From contig NZ_JACCJY010000013.1 in NCBI RefSeq assembly GCF_014596085.1, positions 62,001 through 126,000 on the forward strand: a DNA stretch of 64,000 bases. The letters are read 5' to 3'. Under the pieces are notes generated by a model, which did not search any database, was not told the origin of the DNA, and saw only the letters and a program-made list of their open reading frames with translations. The translations under genes were made by a program, and so were the position numbers. This DNA comes from Azospirillum tabaci. Its GTDB lineage: Bacteria > Pseudomonadota > Alphaproteobacteria > Azospirillales > Azospirillaceae. Positions 9,365-17,784 of this stretch are shown here, one piece after another (the stretch's first letter is position 1; every line of letters begins with the position of its first letter).

Positions 9365-10243
9365 TCAGATGACGTAATGATCGGCGCGCGCGCCGGCGTC
9401 GTGGTTATCGTGATTGCGGTCGCCGCAGGCGTCCTGGTCGCACAGGTTGCCGCAGCTCCGGCAGACGATGCCGTCGAGCGGCAGGTCGTCCAGCCGGATG
9501 GCGCTCAGCGGCGGGGCGGGGTGGGGCGGGGCGGGGCGCGTGGCCTCCTCCGCCGCGTGGGCTTCCAACCGGGCCTCGATGCGGTTGATGTGGTCGATCA
9601 GGCAGGCGATGGCCTTGCCGACCGGGTCGGGCATCAGATGGTGGTCGAGGTCGATGCCGTGGGCGGCCAGCCGGCGCTGGGTGTCCGGACGGACGACGCG
9701 GCCGGGAATGCCGACCACCGTCATGCCCTCCGGCACGTCCTTGGTCACCACCGAGTTGGCGCCGACGCGGCACTGGGCGCCCACGGTGATCGGTCCCAGG
9801 ATCTTGGCCCCGGACCCGACCAGCACGCCGTCGCCCAGCGTCGGGTGCCGCTTGCCCTTGGTCCAGGAGGTGCCGCCCAGGGTCACGCCGTGGTAGAGCG
9901 TCACGTCGTCGCCGACCTCCGCCGTTTCGCCGATGACGACACCGGCCCCGTGGTCGATGAAGAAGCGGCGGCCGATGGTGGCGCCGGGGTGGATGTCGAT
10001 GTTGGTCAGCGCGCGGGCCAGATAGGACAGGAAGCGTGCCGGCCAGCGCAGCCCCCGCCGCCACATGGCGTTGGACAGCCGGTGGACCACCAGCGCGTGA
10101 ATGCCGGGATAGCAGGTCAGCACGTCGAAGACGTTGCGCGCCGCCGGGTCGCGGTCGAAGACGCAGGCGACGTCCTCGCGCAGCAAACGCCACAGGCTGG
10201 GTTCCGTCATGGCGAGGTCCGGGTGGGCGTCGATCGCGGCCAT
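9365..10243 (-). CDS. cysE: Serine O-acetyltransferase of the nif operon (CysE2 type)
   Basis: A 292-residue CysE family enzyme making O-acetylserine from serine and acetyl-CoA, the precursor of cysteine. The left-handed beta-helix hexapeptide repeats are clear ([52 protein letters not shown]) and contain the catalytic His of DHGAG. The start was kept at this ATG because GGAGGACTCC precedes it. The context implies cysteine supply for NifS. The C-terminus carries a Cys/His/Asp-rich tail ([19 protein letters not shown]) that is not part of the catalytic domain. Confidence 0.93.
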   Translation of the reverse strand: MAAIDAHPDLAMTEPSLWRLLREDVACVFDRDPAARNVFDVLTCYPGIHALVVHRLSNAMWRRGLRWPARFLSYLARALTNIDIHPGATIGRRFFIDHGAGVVIGETAEVGDDVTLYHGVTLGGTSWTKGKRHPTLGDGVLVGSGAKILGPITVGAQCRVGANSVVTKDVPEGMTVVGIPGRVVRPDTQRRLAAHGIDLDHHLMPDPVGKAIACLIDHINRIEARLEAHAAEEATRPAPPHPAPPLSAIRLDDLPLDGIVCRSCGNLCDQDACGDRNHDNHDAGARADHYVI

Positions 10244-10256
10244 GGAGTCCTCCGCA

Positions 10257-11402
10257 TCACGAGGAGACGACGCTCCAGCGGGTGGCGTCGTCGTGGAAGG
10301 CGCGCAGCTCCTCCGCCGTCGGAGCGCGCTTGGCGCGGGTGGCGAGCGCGCGGACCCGCGGCAGCACCGCTTGGGCGGTGGCGTCGTCGCAGGCGATGCC
10401 GAGCTGGCCGTAGGCCATCTTCACCCCGGCCGTGCCGGAATGCTTGCCCAGCACGATGCGGTGCTCGCGCCCCACCTCGGCGGGGTCGAAATTCTGGTAG
10501 GTGGCGCGGTCGCGCAGCAGCCCGTCGACATGGATGCCGGCCTCGTGCGTGAAGACGGCGTCGCCGACGATGGACTTGTTGACCGCCACGGGCCGGTTGG
10601 AGGCGCGCTCCACAAGGTCGGAGATCCCCCCCAGCTTGCGGGTGTCCACCCCGGTGTCCTGTCCATAGAGCACCTTCAGCGACACCACCACCTCCTCCAG
10701 CGGGGCGTTGCCGGCGCGCTCGCCCAGGCCGTTGACGGTGGTGTTGACGTGGGTCGCCCCGCCCAGCACGGCGGCCAGCGAGTTGGCGTTGGCGAGGCCG
10801 AGGTCGTCGTGGGCGTGGATCTCGATCTCCAGGTCCGTGGCCCGGCGCAGCCGTTCGATGCAGGCGCGCGTCTGGAAGGGATCGAGCACGCCCAGCGTGT
10901 CGGCGAAGCGGAAGCGGCGGGCGCCGGCCTCCTGCGCCACGGTCGCGGCGGCCATCAGGAAATCCATGTCGGCGCGCGAGGAGTCCTCGCCGCCCAGGCT
11001 GACCTCCAGCCCGTGGTCGCGGGCCGTCTTGATCTTGCGTTCGATCTCCGACAAGGCCCAGGCGCGGCTGCGCTTGAGTTTCTTGGTGATGTGGATGTCG
11101 GAGACGGGCATCGACAGGTTGACGAAGCCGACTTGGCAGTCCAGCGCCGCCTTCAGGTCGGTGTCGTGCATGCGGCACCAGACCATCAGCCGCGCCTTCA
11201 GCCCCAGCGCGGCCACGGCGCGGATGCCTTCGCGCTCCTCCGGCCCCATGGCGGGGATGCCGATCTCAAGCTCCGGCACGCCGGCCTCGTCGAGCGCGCG
11301 GGCGATGGCGATCTTCTCGTCGAGCGTGAAGGCGACCCCCGCCGTCTGCTCCCCGTCGCGCAGCGTCGTGTCGTTGATGATGGTGGAACCGGCCATCGGC
11401 AT
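10257..11402 (-). CDS. nifV: NifV, homocitrate synthase
   Basis: A 381-residue enzyme of the isopropylmalate/homocitrate synthase family. It condenses acetyl-CoA with 2-oxoglutarate to give homocitrate, the organic ligand of FeMo-cofactor. Seen: [16 protein letters not shown] at the N-terminus, the metal-binding [17 protein letters not shown], and [14 protein letters not shown]. It sits 13 bases before cysE. A 262-base gap filled by a palindromic repeat separates it from nifS. A second ATG two codons in is possible. Confidence 0.96.
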   Translation of the reverse strand: MPMAGSTIINDTTLRDGEQTAGVAFTLDEKIAIARALDEAGVPELEIGIPAMGPEEREGIRAVAALGLKARLMVWCRMHDTDLKAALDCQVGFVNLSMPVSDIHITKKLKRSRAWALSEIERKIKTARDHGLEVSLGGEDSSRADMDFLMAAATVAQEAGARRFRFADTLGVLDPFQTRACIERLRRATDLEIEIHAHDDLGLANANSLAAVLGGATHVNTTVNGLGERAGNAPLEEVVVSLKVLYGQDTGVDTRKLGGISDLVERASNRPVAVNKSIVGDAVFTHEAGIHVDGLLRDRATYQNFDPAEVGREHRIVLGKHSGTAGVKMAYGQLGIACDDATAQAVLPRVRALATRAKRAPTAEELRAFHDDATRWSVVSS

Positions 11403-11435
11403 GACATGAGCCTCGATGCGAATGCGTCGCGGTGA

Positions 11436-11541
11436 TTGCCCCCACCCTCCCCACTGCGTGGGTCCCCTCCCTCCCCCGCTTCGCAGGGGAGGGCCTTGAT
11501 TCCCTCCCCTGCGAAGCGGGGGAGGGTTAGGGTGGGGGCAA
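11436..11541. repeat. Copy 1 of a ~105 bp inverted-repeat intergenic element
   Basis: Bounded by TTGCCCCCACC and GGTGGGGGCAA and built of two nested palindromes around CCCTCCCC-TGCGAAGC-GGGGGAGGG. The right 40 bases match those of the copy upstream of the DUF683 gene. It has no coding content and forms a strong stem-loop in RNA. It lies between nifS and nifV and may affect processing or downstream expression. Confidence 0.8.
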
Positions 11542-11664
11542 CGGAGCCAGGGTGTTGTGTCGCAGACCGGGCCGGGGAACCGCGTCCCGGCGGGTGTCGT
11601 CGGGCGGGTTGCCGGGGCGCGGGCCCGGCCCGGCCTGCGATCTCGGTGTTACGAATAGATATTT

Positions 11665-12870
11665 CTACGAATAGACTGGGGCGAACTCCTTCGGCGCGCC
11701 CGCCTGCGACCAGTAGGGCGACAGCGAGCGCAGCTTCGCGATGATGCCGGGGACCACCGCGATCACCCGGTCGATCTCCTCCTCGGTCGTCTCGCGCGAC
11801 AGGGAGAAGCGGGTGGCGCCGTGGGCGGCGGTGTAGGGCACGCCCATGGCCCGCATCACGTGGCTCGGCTCCAGCGACCCGGAGGTGCAGGCCGACCCCG
11901 ACGAGGCGGCGATGCCGGCCTCGTTCAGCAGCAGGAGGATCGCCTCGCCCTCGATGTACTCGAAGGCGACGTTGCAGGTGTTGGGCAGGCGGTTGGCCGG
12001 GTTGCCGGTGACGAAGCAGTTGGGAACCGCAGCCAGGATGGCCTGCTCCAGCTTGTCGCGCAGCGCCTTCACCCGCGTGTTCTCGTCGGTCATGTGCATG
12101 AGCGCGAGCTGTGCCGCCGCTCCCAGCCCGACGATGCCCGGCGCGTTCTCCGTGCCGGCGCGGCGCGAGCGCTCCTGGTGGCCGCCGCGCAGCATCGGGC
12201 GGAAGCGCAGGCCGCGCTTGACGTAGAGCGCGCCGATGCCCTTGGGCGCGTGCAGCTTGTGGCCGGACAGCGACAGCATGTCCACCGCGCTGGTGGCGAG
12301 CGTCATCGGGATCTTGCCGACCGCCTGCACCGCGTCGGTGTGGAACACCGCCCCCGCCGCCTTGGCGAGCTGGGCCAGCTCCTCGATCGGGAAGATCGTC
12401 CCGGTCTCGTTGTTCGCCCACATGATCGAGACGATGGCGACGTCCGGCCCCAGCGCCGCCTTGTAGGCGTCGAGGTCGAGGTTGCCCCGGTTGTCCACGC
12501 CGATGCGGTGGACGGTGTAGCCGCGCTTCTTCTCCAGATAGTCGCACAGCGCCAGAACGGCGGGATGCTCGACCACGCTGGTGACGATGCTCTTCTTCTT
12601 CGGATAGGCCTCCAGCACCGACAGGATGGCGGTGTTGTCGCTCTCCGTGCCGCCGGAGGTGAAGACGATCTCGCTGTCATGGGCGGCGCCGAGGAGCGCC
12701 TGCACCTGCTTGCGCGCCCATTCGATCTTGCCGCCCACCGCGGCGCCGAAGCCGTGCATGGAGGAAGGGTTGCCGAACTGCTCGGTGAACAGGGGCAGCA
12801 TCTCCGCCAGCACTTCCGGATCGACGCGGGTGGTGGCGTTGTTGTCCAGGTATATTCCCTGTGCGGTCAT
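11665..12870 (-). CDS. nifS: NifS, cysteine desulfurase
   Basis: A 401-residue PLP enzyme releasing sulfur from cysteine for Fe-S cluster assembly on NifU. Motifs: IYLDNNATTRVDPEVL at the N-terminus, HTDAVQAVGKIP, PLP-Lys in SLSGHKLHAPKGIGALY, and catalytic Cys in SSGSACTSGSLEPSHV. It starts 3 bases after the nifU stop, preceded by GGGAGCC. Confidence 0.97.
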   Translation of the reverse strand: MTAQGIYLDNNATTRVDPEVLAEMLPLFTEQFGNPSSMHGFGAAVGGKIEWARKQVQALLGAAHDSEIVFTSGGTESDNTAILSVLEAYPKKKSIVTSVVEHPAVLALCDYLEKKRGYTVHRIGVDNRGNLDLDAYKAALGPDVAIVSIMWANNETGTIFPIEELAQLAKAAGAVFHTDAVQAVGKIPMTLATSAVDMLSLSGHKLHAPKGIGALYVKRGLRFRPMLRGGHQERSRRAGTENAPGIVGLGAAAQLALMHMTDENTRVKALRDKLEQAILAAVPNCFVTGNPANRLPNTCNVAFEYIEGEAILLLLNEAGIAASSGSACTSGSLEPSHVMRAMGVPYTAAHGATRFSLSRETTEEEIDRVIAVVPGIIAKLRSLSPYWSQAGAPKEFAPVYS

Positions 12871-12873
12871 GGC

Positions 12874-13791
12874 TCAGGCTCCCACTGGCAGGAGGGAGGC
12901 GGGCTTGACGCGGACGAACTCGCCCAGCGCCTCGACCAGCTTGGCCTGCACGCCCATCATGGTGCCGGCGGACTGCGAACAGCCGGAGCAGGCGCCAGTC
13001 AGGCGGACGTAGATGTCTTTGCCGTCGATGTCCACCAGCTCCACGTCGCCGCCGTCGCGCTGGATCTGCGGGCGCAGCTCCTCGATGGCGAACATGATCT
13101 TCTGCATGCGCTGCACGTTCGTGAGCTTCGCCGGGGTGGCCTCGGCCTTCGGGGCCAGCGGCTTGATGGCGTCCAGCCCGACCGTGCCGGGAGCGTGGGC
13201 CTTGGGCGGGGCCAGCGCGCCGGTCTTGGCGAGCACGGCCTCCAGCACCTCCTCGATCTTCTCATGGCAGGTCTGGCAGGAGCCGCCGGCCTTGGTGTAG
13301 TGGGTGACCTCCTCCAGCGTGGTCAGGCTGTTGACGGTCACCGCGCGCTCGATCATCGCCGCGTCGATGCCGAAGCACTTGCAGACCAGCTCGCCTTCCT
13401 CATGGTCGTCCACCCACTCCTCGCCCTTGAAGTTGGCGATGGCGGCGCGGAGCGCCTCGGCGCCCATGACCGAACAGTGCATCTTCTCCGGCGGCAGGCC
13501 GCCCAGATACTCGGCGATGTCGCGGTTGGTGACGGCCAGCGCCTCGTCCACCGTCTTGCCGATGATCATCTCCGTCAGCGCCGACGAGGACGCGATGGCC
13601 GAGCCGCAGCCGAAGGTCTGGAACTTCGCGTCCTCGATGACCTGGCTGTCGGGGTTGACCTTCATCATCAGCTTCAGGGCGTCGCCGCAGGTGATCGACC
13701 CGACCTCGCCCACGGCGTTCGCCTCATCCAGCGCGCCGGCGTTCTTCGGGTTGAAGAAGTGTTCCTTGACCTTGTCGGTGTAGTTCCACAT
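12874..13791 (-). CDS. nifU: NifU, Fe-S cluster assembly scaffold
   Basis: A 305-residue, three-domain scaffold of full NifU length. The IscU-like domain has three cluster cysteines ([29 protein letters not shown]). The central [2Fe-2S] BFD-like domain has CKCF and SCQTC. The C-terminal Nfu domain has [16 protein letters not shown]. The start is [15 protein letters not shown]; upstream codons in the same frame are not part of it. It receives sulfur from NifS and donates clusters to NifH, NifB and others. Confidence 0.97.
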   Translation of the reverse strand: MWNYTDKVKEHFFNPKNAGALDEANAVGEVGSITCGDALKLMMKVNPDSQVIEDAKFQTFGCGSAIASSSALTEMIIGKTVDEALAVTNRDIAEYLGGLPPEKMHCSVMGAEALRAAIANFKGEEWVDDHEEGELVCKCFGIDAAMIERAVTVNSLTTLEEVTHYTKAGGSCQTCHEKIEEVLEAVLAKTGALAPPKAHAPGTVGLDAIKPLAPKAEATPAKLTNVQRMQKIMFAIEELRPQIQRDGGDVELVDIDGKDIYVRLTGACSGCSQSAGTMMGVQAKLVEALGEFVRVKPASLLPVGA

Positions 13792-13838
13792 GACGCCTTG
13801 CCTTTCCCGCGTTACCGGGTGGGGGAGTGTGTTCGGGG

Positions 13839-14219
13839 TTAGTGGGCGGTGCCGCAGCCGCCGGCCGACGGCGCGGAGGAGCAGCTTCCCCCCGGTCCCG
13901 CCGAGAAGGACTTGCCGCAGCCGCAGCTGCCCGTCGCGTTCGGGTTGTCGAACTTGAAGCCCGCGCCCTCGACCCCTTCGACGAAATCGACCACCACGCC
14001 GGTCAGGAAGGGCTGGCTGGCCGGATCGACGAAGATCGTCACCGGGCCGAAGGTCAGCACGGCGTCCTCGTCGCCCGCCGTGGCCTCCAGCCCCATCTGG
14101 TACTTCATGCCGGCGCAGCCGCCGTCGGCCACCGCGATGCGCAGTCCGGCCGCGGCGCCGCCGGACTTCGCCAGCACGCGCTCCAGGGTGTTCACCGCCG
14201 CATCCGTCAGGGTCACCAT
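13839..14219 (-). CDS. A-type Fe-S carrier, nif-specific IscA
   Basis: A 126-residue HesB/IscA/SufA protein. The three conserved cysteines are in [13 protein letters not shown] and GSCGCGKSF. The ATG was chosen because GGAGGCGGCAGAC precedes it; the longer frame would need a TTG start. The C-terminus is extended by a Ser/Gly/Cys-rich stretch with two more cysteines ([15 protein letters not shown]). It leads the iscA-nifUSV-cysE-nifW operon and probably carries clusters from NifU to targets. Confidence 0.92.
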   Translation of the reverse strand: MVTLTDAAVNTLERVLAKSGGAAAGLRIAVADGGCAGMKYQMGLEATAGDEDAVLTFGPVTIFVDPASQPFLTGVVVDFVEGVEGAGFKFDNPNATGSCGCGKSFSAGPGGSCSSAPSAGGCGTAH

Positions 14220-14275
14220 GTCTGCCGCCTCCAAATGCTCCGTCGGGCATGCCGACCGTTCCTGGTCATAGGATC

Positions 14276-14291
14276 AGCAAGCGGCGTGCCA
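14276..14291 (-). promoter_or_regulatory. Sigma-54 promoter of the iscA-nifUSV operon
   Basis: Minus strand TGGCACG-CCGC-TTGCT, a perfect RpoN match, identical to the fixA element. It lies 57 bases before the iscA-type start. Confidence 0.93.
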
Positions 14292-14343
14292 AATTGTAAG
14301 TAACTGATTTTCAAAGATTGTCAGGTCAGAGGGCTGACGCCTT

Positions 14344-14359
14344 CCCGACAATTGTCGGG
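14344..14359. repeat. Perfect 16 bp palindrome in the divergent iscA/TPR control region
   Basis: CCCGACAATTGTCGGG is a complete palindrome made of two back-to-back CCCGACA/TGTCGGG half-sites. This heptamer recurs in NifA sites of the window. It lies 10 bases from the TGT-N10-ACA site and may be an extra regulator site. Confidence 0.55.
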
Positions 14360-14368
14360 TCGGGACCA

Positions 14369-14384
14369 TGTCGGGTTTGCGACA
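14369..14384. promoter_or_regulatory. NifA upstream activator site, iscA-nifUSV / TPR intergenic region
   Basis: TGT-CGGGTTTGCG-ACA, a full match to TGT-N10-ACA, 78 bases upstream of the -24 element of the iscA operon. It could also serve the divergent TPR gene, but no convincing -24/-12 element faces that gene. Confidence 0.8.
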
Positions 14385-14500
14385 TCCTGCGACGAAAGGA
14401 CGCACAATTTAATTATGGGCTTTTGCGAAACAGGCTTGCGGCCCATACAGGATTGTCGGTCGGGCGCACGGTATCGCGAAACAACGGAAGGGGACGGGTG

Positions 14501-14998
14501 ATGGAGCGGCCGGTCGAACTGCGGATGTCCAACGGGCGGATGGCCTTCGGCGAGGTTCCGGAACACATCGACGAGAAGCTGCAGGAGGCGGTGAAGGCCC
14601 GCCCCGACGCCGCGGCCTGCGAGGCCCTGCTGTGGGAGGCCCACCGGATGGGGCCGCGCGTCCTGCCGGTCTTCTACGCGCTCTACAAATTCTACTTCAA
14701 CCGCAAGCGCTTCGCGGACGCGGAGCGGGTGGCGACGATCGGGCTGGACGCGGCGGCGCGCGAGGGCGGCTATGCCGGGGACTGGCGGAGCCTGGGCGCG
14801 GACAGCGCGGATTGGACGAAGGAAGGGCCGCCGCGCTTCACCCTGTTCACCCTCAAGGCGCTGGCCTTCATCAGCCTGCGCAGCGGGCGGGTGGAGGCGG
14901 CGAGGGCGATCCTCGCCAAGCTGGCGGAGATCGACCCACAGGACCGGGTCGGCTACGGCGTCATCGCCGCTCTGGCCCGCGGGATCGAGACGGAATAG
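14501..14998 (+). CDS. TPR-like nif-associated protein (paralogue of the nifB-operon TPR gene)
   Basis: A 165-residue all-helical soluble protein. The repeats read VFYALYKFYFNRKRFADAERVA and AFISLRSGRVEAARAILAKLAEIDPQDRVG in order, typical of TPR units. A central segment (DWRSLGADSADW) and the C-terminal repeat match the gene at 40607 (DWRAVSADHADF; RELDPKDRFG), so the two are paralogues. The ATG at 14501 has GGAAGGGGACGGGTG before it; the frame extends upstream without support. It is divergent from the iscA-nifUSV operon. Function unknown; TPRs usually bind partner proteins. Confidence 0.8.
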   Translation: MERPVELRMSNGRMAFGEVPEHIDEKLQEAVKARPDAAACEALLWEAHRMGPRVLPVFYALYKFYFNRKRFADAERVATIGLDAAAREGGYAGDWRSLGADSADWTKEGPPRFTLFTLKALAFISLRSGRVEAARAILAKLAEIDPQDRVGYGVIAALARGIETE

Positions 14999-15084
14999 AG
15001 AAGAACTGCCGTCAGGTGCCCGCGAAGGCACCCATGCGGGATGACACCGGCCAACGCGCGTGGAGGAATGCCTTCGCGTGACGG

Positions 15085-15858
15085 TCAGCCCGTTCTGCTG
15101 GCGATCATCAGCCGGGTGACGGCCTTTGTCTGGTCGCCGATGGCTTTGACGATCGAGGACAGAGGAACTGTGATCTGCCACCCCGCCGTTGGATCGCGCA
15201 CCAGCGCCCACGGCTCGAATTCATTGTCGATCAGCCGGGAGTAGACCGCGTCCACGATGATGTAGTGGCTGCCGACCGTGTAGATGTAGGACTCCTTCAT
15301 GCTGGCGCCGGATGTGATCCAGGCCTCGACCCGCGGCTCGTCCTTGCTGTCGGAGCAACCGTTCGCGTCGATCACCAGCTGCCAGGGGCTTCCCCCGAAA
15401 TACTCGTTCGCTTCAATCACTAGATCGGTGTCGCTCTTGAGCGATGGAAGGTCTTGTGTGCTTATGTAGCGGTCTGCGTTCCAGAAATTGTTGTCGAGAC
15501 CCAGCATCGCGGCGCAGGTGCTTCCGCAATTGTTCCGGCCGATTTGCTGAAGAACCCAATAGCCGATCTTTGTTTTGAAGGCGGCTCCCGCCACATATTT
15601 GTAGGATTTCTTTTCTTCAAAATCGAACTCATCCATCAGCAATAATTGCGGAGAAACCGCGGCATCGATGGTCAGGGTTCTGTAGTCATCCAGGTTGTAT
15701 TTTTGGGGGATGTACCAACGGAATTGCAGGTTCGTTAATCGGATAAAGCTCTCTTCGGTGAATTCCTCCCAGCCGCCTTGCTTGTTCAAGGCATAGTATG
15801 GCAACCGCCCCAGACTGTTGTTGTAGCCGGCGATGTTCCTGTTTTCGCTTTTCCGCAT
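15085..15858 (-). CDS. C39-like (papain-fold) cysteine peptidase, function unknown
   Basis: A 257-residue protein with a plausible cysteine-peptidase triad: Gln104/105 then Cys111 in QQIGRNNCGSTCAAML, His198 in GSHYIIVDAVY and Asp222 in VRDPTAGWQ. This is the order and spacing of C39-type papain-like folds. No signal peptide or ABC transporter domain is present. Base composition is visibly less GC-rich than every neighbour, which suggests transfer. GGAGCGGACGACC supports this ATG over one 14 codons upstream. It lies 90 bases after nifQ on the same strand. Substrate unknown; it could be a toxin or processing enzyme rather than a nif protein. Confidence 0.6.
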   Translation of the reverse strand: MRKSENRNIAGYNNSLGRLPYYALNKQGGWEEFTEESFIRLTNLQFRWYIPQKYNLDDYRTLTIDAAVSPQLLLMDEFDFEEKKSYKYVAGAAFKTKIGYWVLQQIGRNNCGSTCAAMLGLDNNFWNADRYISTQDLPSLKSDTDLVIEANEYFGGSPWQLVIDANGCSDSKDEPRVEAWITSGASMKESYIYTVGSHYIIVDAVYSRLIDNEFEPWALVRDPTAGWQITVPLSSIVKAIGDQTKAVTRLMIASRTG

Positions 15859-15948
15859 GGTCGTCCGCTCCGTGGATTCACCATATCCGGCTCGGATCAT
15901 GGCTGTTGACTGGACGACGCGTCGGGGACGGCTGTGAACGGCAAGCTT

Positions 15949-16539
15949 CTATTCGGCGGCTCCGAAACAGACCGCTTCGGCGCCGCAATCGTTGCAGACC
16001 GGGGCGCCGCAGGGGATCAGCCCGTCCCGCGCGCAGAGGAAGCGGAAGAGGAAAACCTTCCAGCGGGTGCCGGTGGCGTTCAGAAGCGCCAGGGGTTCGA
16101 AATGGCGCTCCATCAGCGCCGCGAGGTGGCTCGGGCCAGCCAACCCCAGGTCCCGCCAGAGCTCGCCACGGTCCAGCATCGCCCGCGCGACGATCGCGGC
16201 GAGCCACTCCTCCTCCTCGATGCCCAGCGAGCGGTGGGCGAGCAGGAGGGCGGCGATGTCGTCCACTTCGCCGCGAAGCAGCGGCGGCAGGGGAGTGGGG
16301 GAACTGTCGGGAACCGGGATGCCCTGGGCTAGGGCATCGGGAAAGTATTTCTCGAGAAGCTGGCCGAGCGCCCGCTCGTCGAGACCGAGCGCGCCCGGAC
16401 CCGCCGGCCAGCGGCGGGCCAGGATGCAGGCGAACAGGTGCGCGTCGAAGACGTTGCAGCGTCCCTGGCGGTCGGTCAGCCAGCGGTACAGCCGCGTGGT
16501 GTCGCCCGCCCCCGGCGGGGCGGCGTGCAGGATGCCCAT
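15949..16539 (-). CDS. nifQ: NifQ, molybdenum donor for FeMo-cofactor synthesis
   Basis: A 196-residue protein with the NifQ C-terminal cluster motif C-x4-C-x2-C-x5-C (CGAPVCNDCGAEAVC), which binds a Mo-Fe-S cluster and passes molybdenum to the NifEN/NifH complex. The N-terminal part (NVFDAHLFACILA) also fits the family. GGAGGACCCACGCC precedes the start. It is downstream of fdxB; the gap holds three copies of a short repeat. Confidence 0.94.
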   Translation of the reverse strand: MGILHAAPPGAGDTTRLYRWLTDRQGRCNVFDAHLFACILARRWPAGPGALGLDERALGQLLEKYFPDALAQGIPVPDSSPTPLPPLLRGEVDDIAALLLAHRSLGIEEEEWLAAIVARAMLDRGELWRDLGLAGPSHLAALMERHFEPLALLNATGTRWKVFLFRFLCARDGLIPCGAPVCNDCGAEAVCFGAAE

Positions 16540-16560
16540 GGCGTGGGTCCTCCGGGGGCG

Positions 16561-16637
16561 GGCGGCCGTCAGGCCGTCATCGATAAGTTTGGGCGGCCGT
16601 CAGGCCGTGTCAGACCAACTCGGCGGCCGTCAGGCCG
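16561..16637. repeat. Three spaced copies of a 16 bp GC-rich repeat at the 3' end of fdxB
   Basis: GGCGGCCGTCAGGCCG occurs three times, starting at 16561, 16592 and 16622 (periods 31 and 30). The last copy overlaps the fdxB stop codon region. Each unit has GGC and GCC arms that can pair. It looks like local duplication of the fdxB 3' end. Confidence 0.75.
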
Positions 16638-16923
16638 CCTGGGGCAAGTGGGTGATGCAGTTCTTGGAGCAGACCTTGCCGCAGCTCTCGCAGCCGATGC
16701 AGTTGCCGGCGTTCTTGACGCTCATGACCTTCTTCTCGGCCTCGTCGTCGAAGGCGTCGACAATGTCGCCGTCCTCGGTGATGCCGATCAGCTCCAGCAC
16801 GTCGCGGCCGCAGACCTTGAAGCAGCGGCCGCAGCCGATGCACATCTTCTGGTCGACGCTCTCCACGAATTTCGGCGTCCAGGCGGCGCCGCCTCGGGTG
16901 GTGCCGGTCACGAACTCAGCCAT
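16630..16923 (-). CDS. fdxB: FdxB, nif-specific 2[4Fe-4S] ferredoxin III
   Basis: A 97-residue ferredoxin with two cluster motifs: [11 protein letters not shown] near residue 28 and [15 protein letters not shown] near residue 75. The spacing and the insert between them are those of nif ferredoxin III/FdxB. Likely an electron donor for cofactor assembly. GAGGAGCAGACG is the ribosome site. It lies in the nifENX operon between the DUF683 gene and nifQ. Confidence 0.92.
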   Translation of the reverse strand: MAEFVTGTTRGGAAWTPKFVESVDQKMCIGCGRCFKVCGRDVLELIGITEDGDIVDAFDDEAEKKVMSVKNAGNCIGCESCGKVCSKNCITHLPQAA

Positions 16924-16974
16924 CGTCTGCTCCTCAATCGGGCTTGTTGTCGGGGTTTTTGGTGGGAATGGACG

Positions 16975-17079
16975 TTGCCCCCACCCCGGCCCTCCCCCGC
17001 TGCGCAGGGGAGGGGGCCTTTTGCGAAGCGGCGTCCGTTCCCTCCCCTGCGAAGCGGGGGAGGGTTAGGGTGGGGGCAA
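16975..17079. repeat. Copy 2 of the ~105 bp inverted-repeat intergenic element
   Basis: Same ends as copy 1 (TTGCCCCCACC and GGTGGGGGCAA). The right arm is identical over about 40 bases; the left arm differs internally. It lies between fdxB and the DUF683 gene inside the nifE operon, so its RNA would fold into a stable hairpin within that transcript. Confidence 0.8.
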
Positions 17080-17098
17080 GGTGTCCAAACAGGCGCTC

Positions 17099-17305
17099 TC
17101 AGGCGGACGCCTTCTCCAGCGCCTTCAGCTCGGCGCGTTTCTCGGTCAGAGTCTTGTAGGCGTCGTAGGTCTCCTGGGCGACCTGGAGGATCGACTGCCA
17201 GTTCTGCGGCAGCTCCTCCGACAGGTCGTGCAGGTCCATCTTCTTCTGGGTCGCGCGGGCGTTGAGCTTCTTGACCTCGTCCTTCAGGGCGTCGATGTCG
17301 GACAT
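17099..17305 (-). CDS. Small nif-associated protein, DUF683 / CCE_0567 family
   Basis: A 68-residue helical-hairpin protein (LKDEVKKLNARATQKKMDLH, then DLSEELPQNWQSIL). I recognise it as the DUF683 family that follows nifX and the DUF269 gene in many diazotrophs. Family members have been described as small metal-binding helical proteins; the role in nitrogen fixation is unclear. GAGGATTCCGCC precedes the ATG, 10 bases after the preceding gene. Confidence 0.88.
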   Translation of the reverse strand: MSDIDALKDEVKKLNARATQKKMDLHDLSEELPQNWQSILQVAQETYDAYKTLTEKRAELKALEKASA

Positions 17306-17315
17306 GGCGGAATCC

Positions 17316-17780
17316 TCACAGATCGGCGACGTCGGGATACTTGCGGATCAGCGCGACGGCCTCCTCGACGATCTTGGCGCCGTCGGCGGCCAGCTTCTCC
17401 AGCGACGGGAAGCCGAAGCGGTGGACGTCGCGCAGATGCTTCGACACGACGACCAGCCGGCCCGTGGTCAGCACCATGCGGCCAAAGCCCTCGTGGCTCA
17501 TCTTCATGATGGGGGAGGCGATGTGGCCGGTCTGCTTCTCGACCGTGATGCCGACGGCCTTGTAGAACAGCTCCAGCCGCCACAGCGTATCGGGGTCCGG
17601 GTCGCCCATGATCGGGATGGCGGCGCGGGCCTCCTTGTCGAGGATGAAGGGGGCGAGGATCGTCTCGTCGCTCTTGCCTTCCCAGGCGCCGTAGCTGTCT
17701 TCGGCGCGGAACAGCATGACCAGAGTCTTCAGAAAGGCCTCGGCGAGGTCGCTCCCGGCGGCCACGGTGGTGTCGGTCAT
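17316..17780 (-). CDS. NifX-associated nitrogen fixation protein (DUF269)
   Basis: A 154-residue protein of the NifX-associated family ([20 protein letters not shown] near the start; [36 protein letters not shown]). It nearly always follows nifX and is thought to act in FeMo-cofactor trafficking. It starts 4 bases after the nifX stop, with GGAGGATTGAGAGC as ribosome site. Confidence 0.93.
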   Translation of the reverse strand: MTDTTVAAGSDLAEAFLKTLVMLFRAEDSYGAWEGKSDETILAPFILDKEARAAIPIMGDPDPDTLWRLELFYKAVGITVEKQTGHIASPIMKMSHEGFGRMVLTTGRLVVVSKHLRDVHRFGFPSLEKLAADGAKIVEEAVALIRKYPDVADL

Positions 17781-17784
17781 GCTC

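Noticed and set aside
14401..14500. Sigma-54 promoter facing the divergent TPR gene
   Set aside because: No GG-N10-GC in the right orientation was found despite a shared NifA site.
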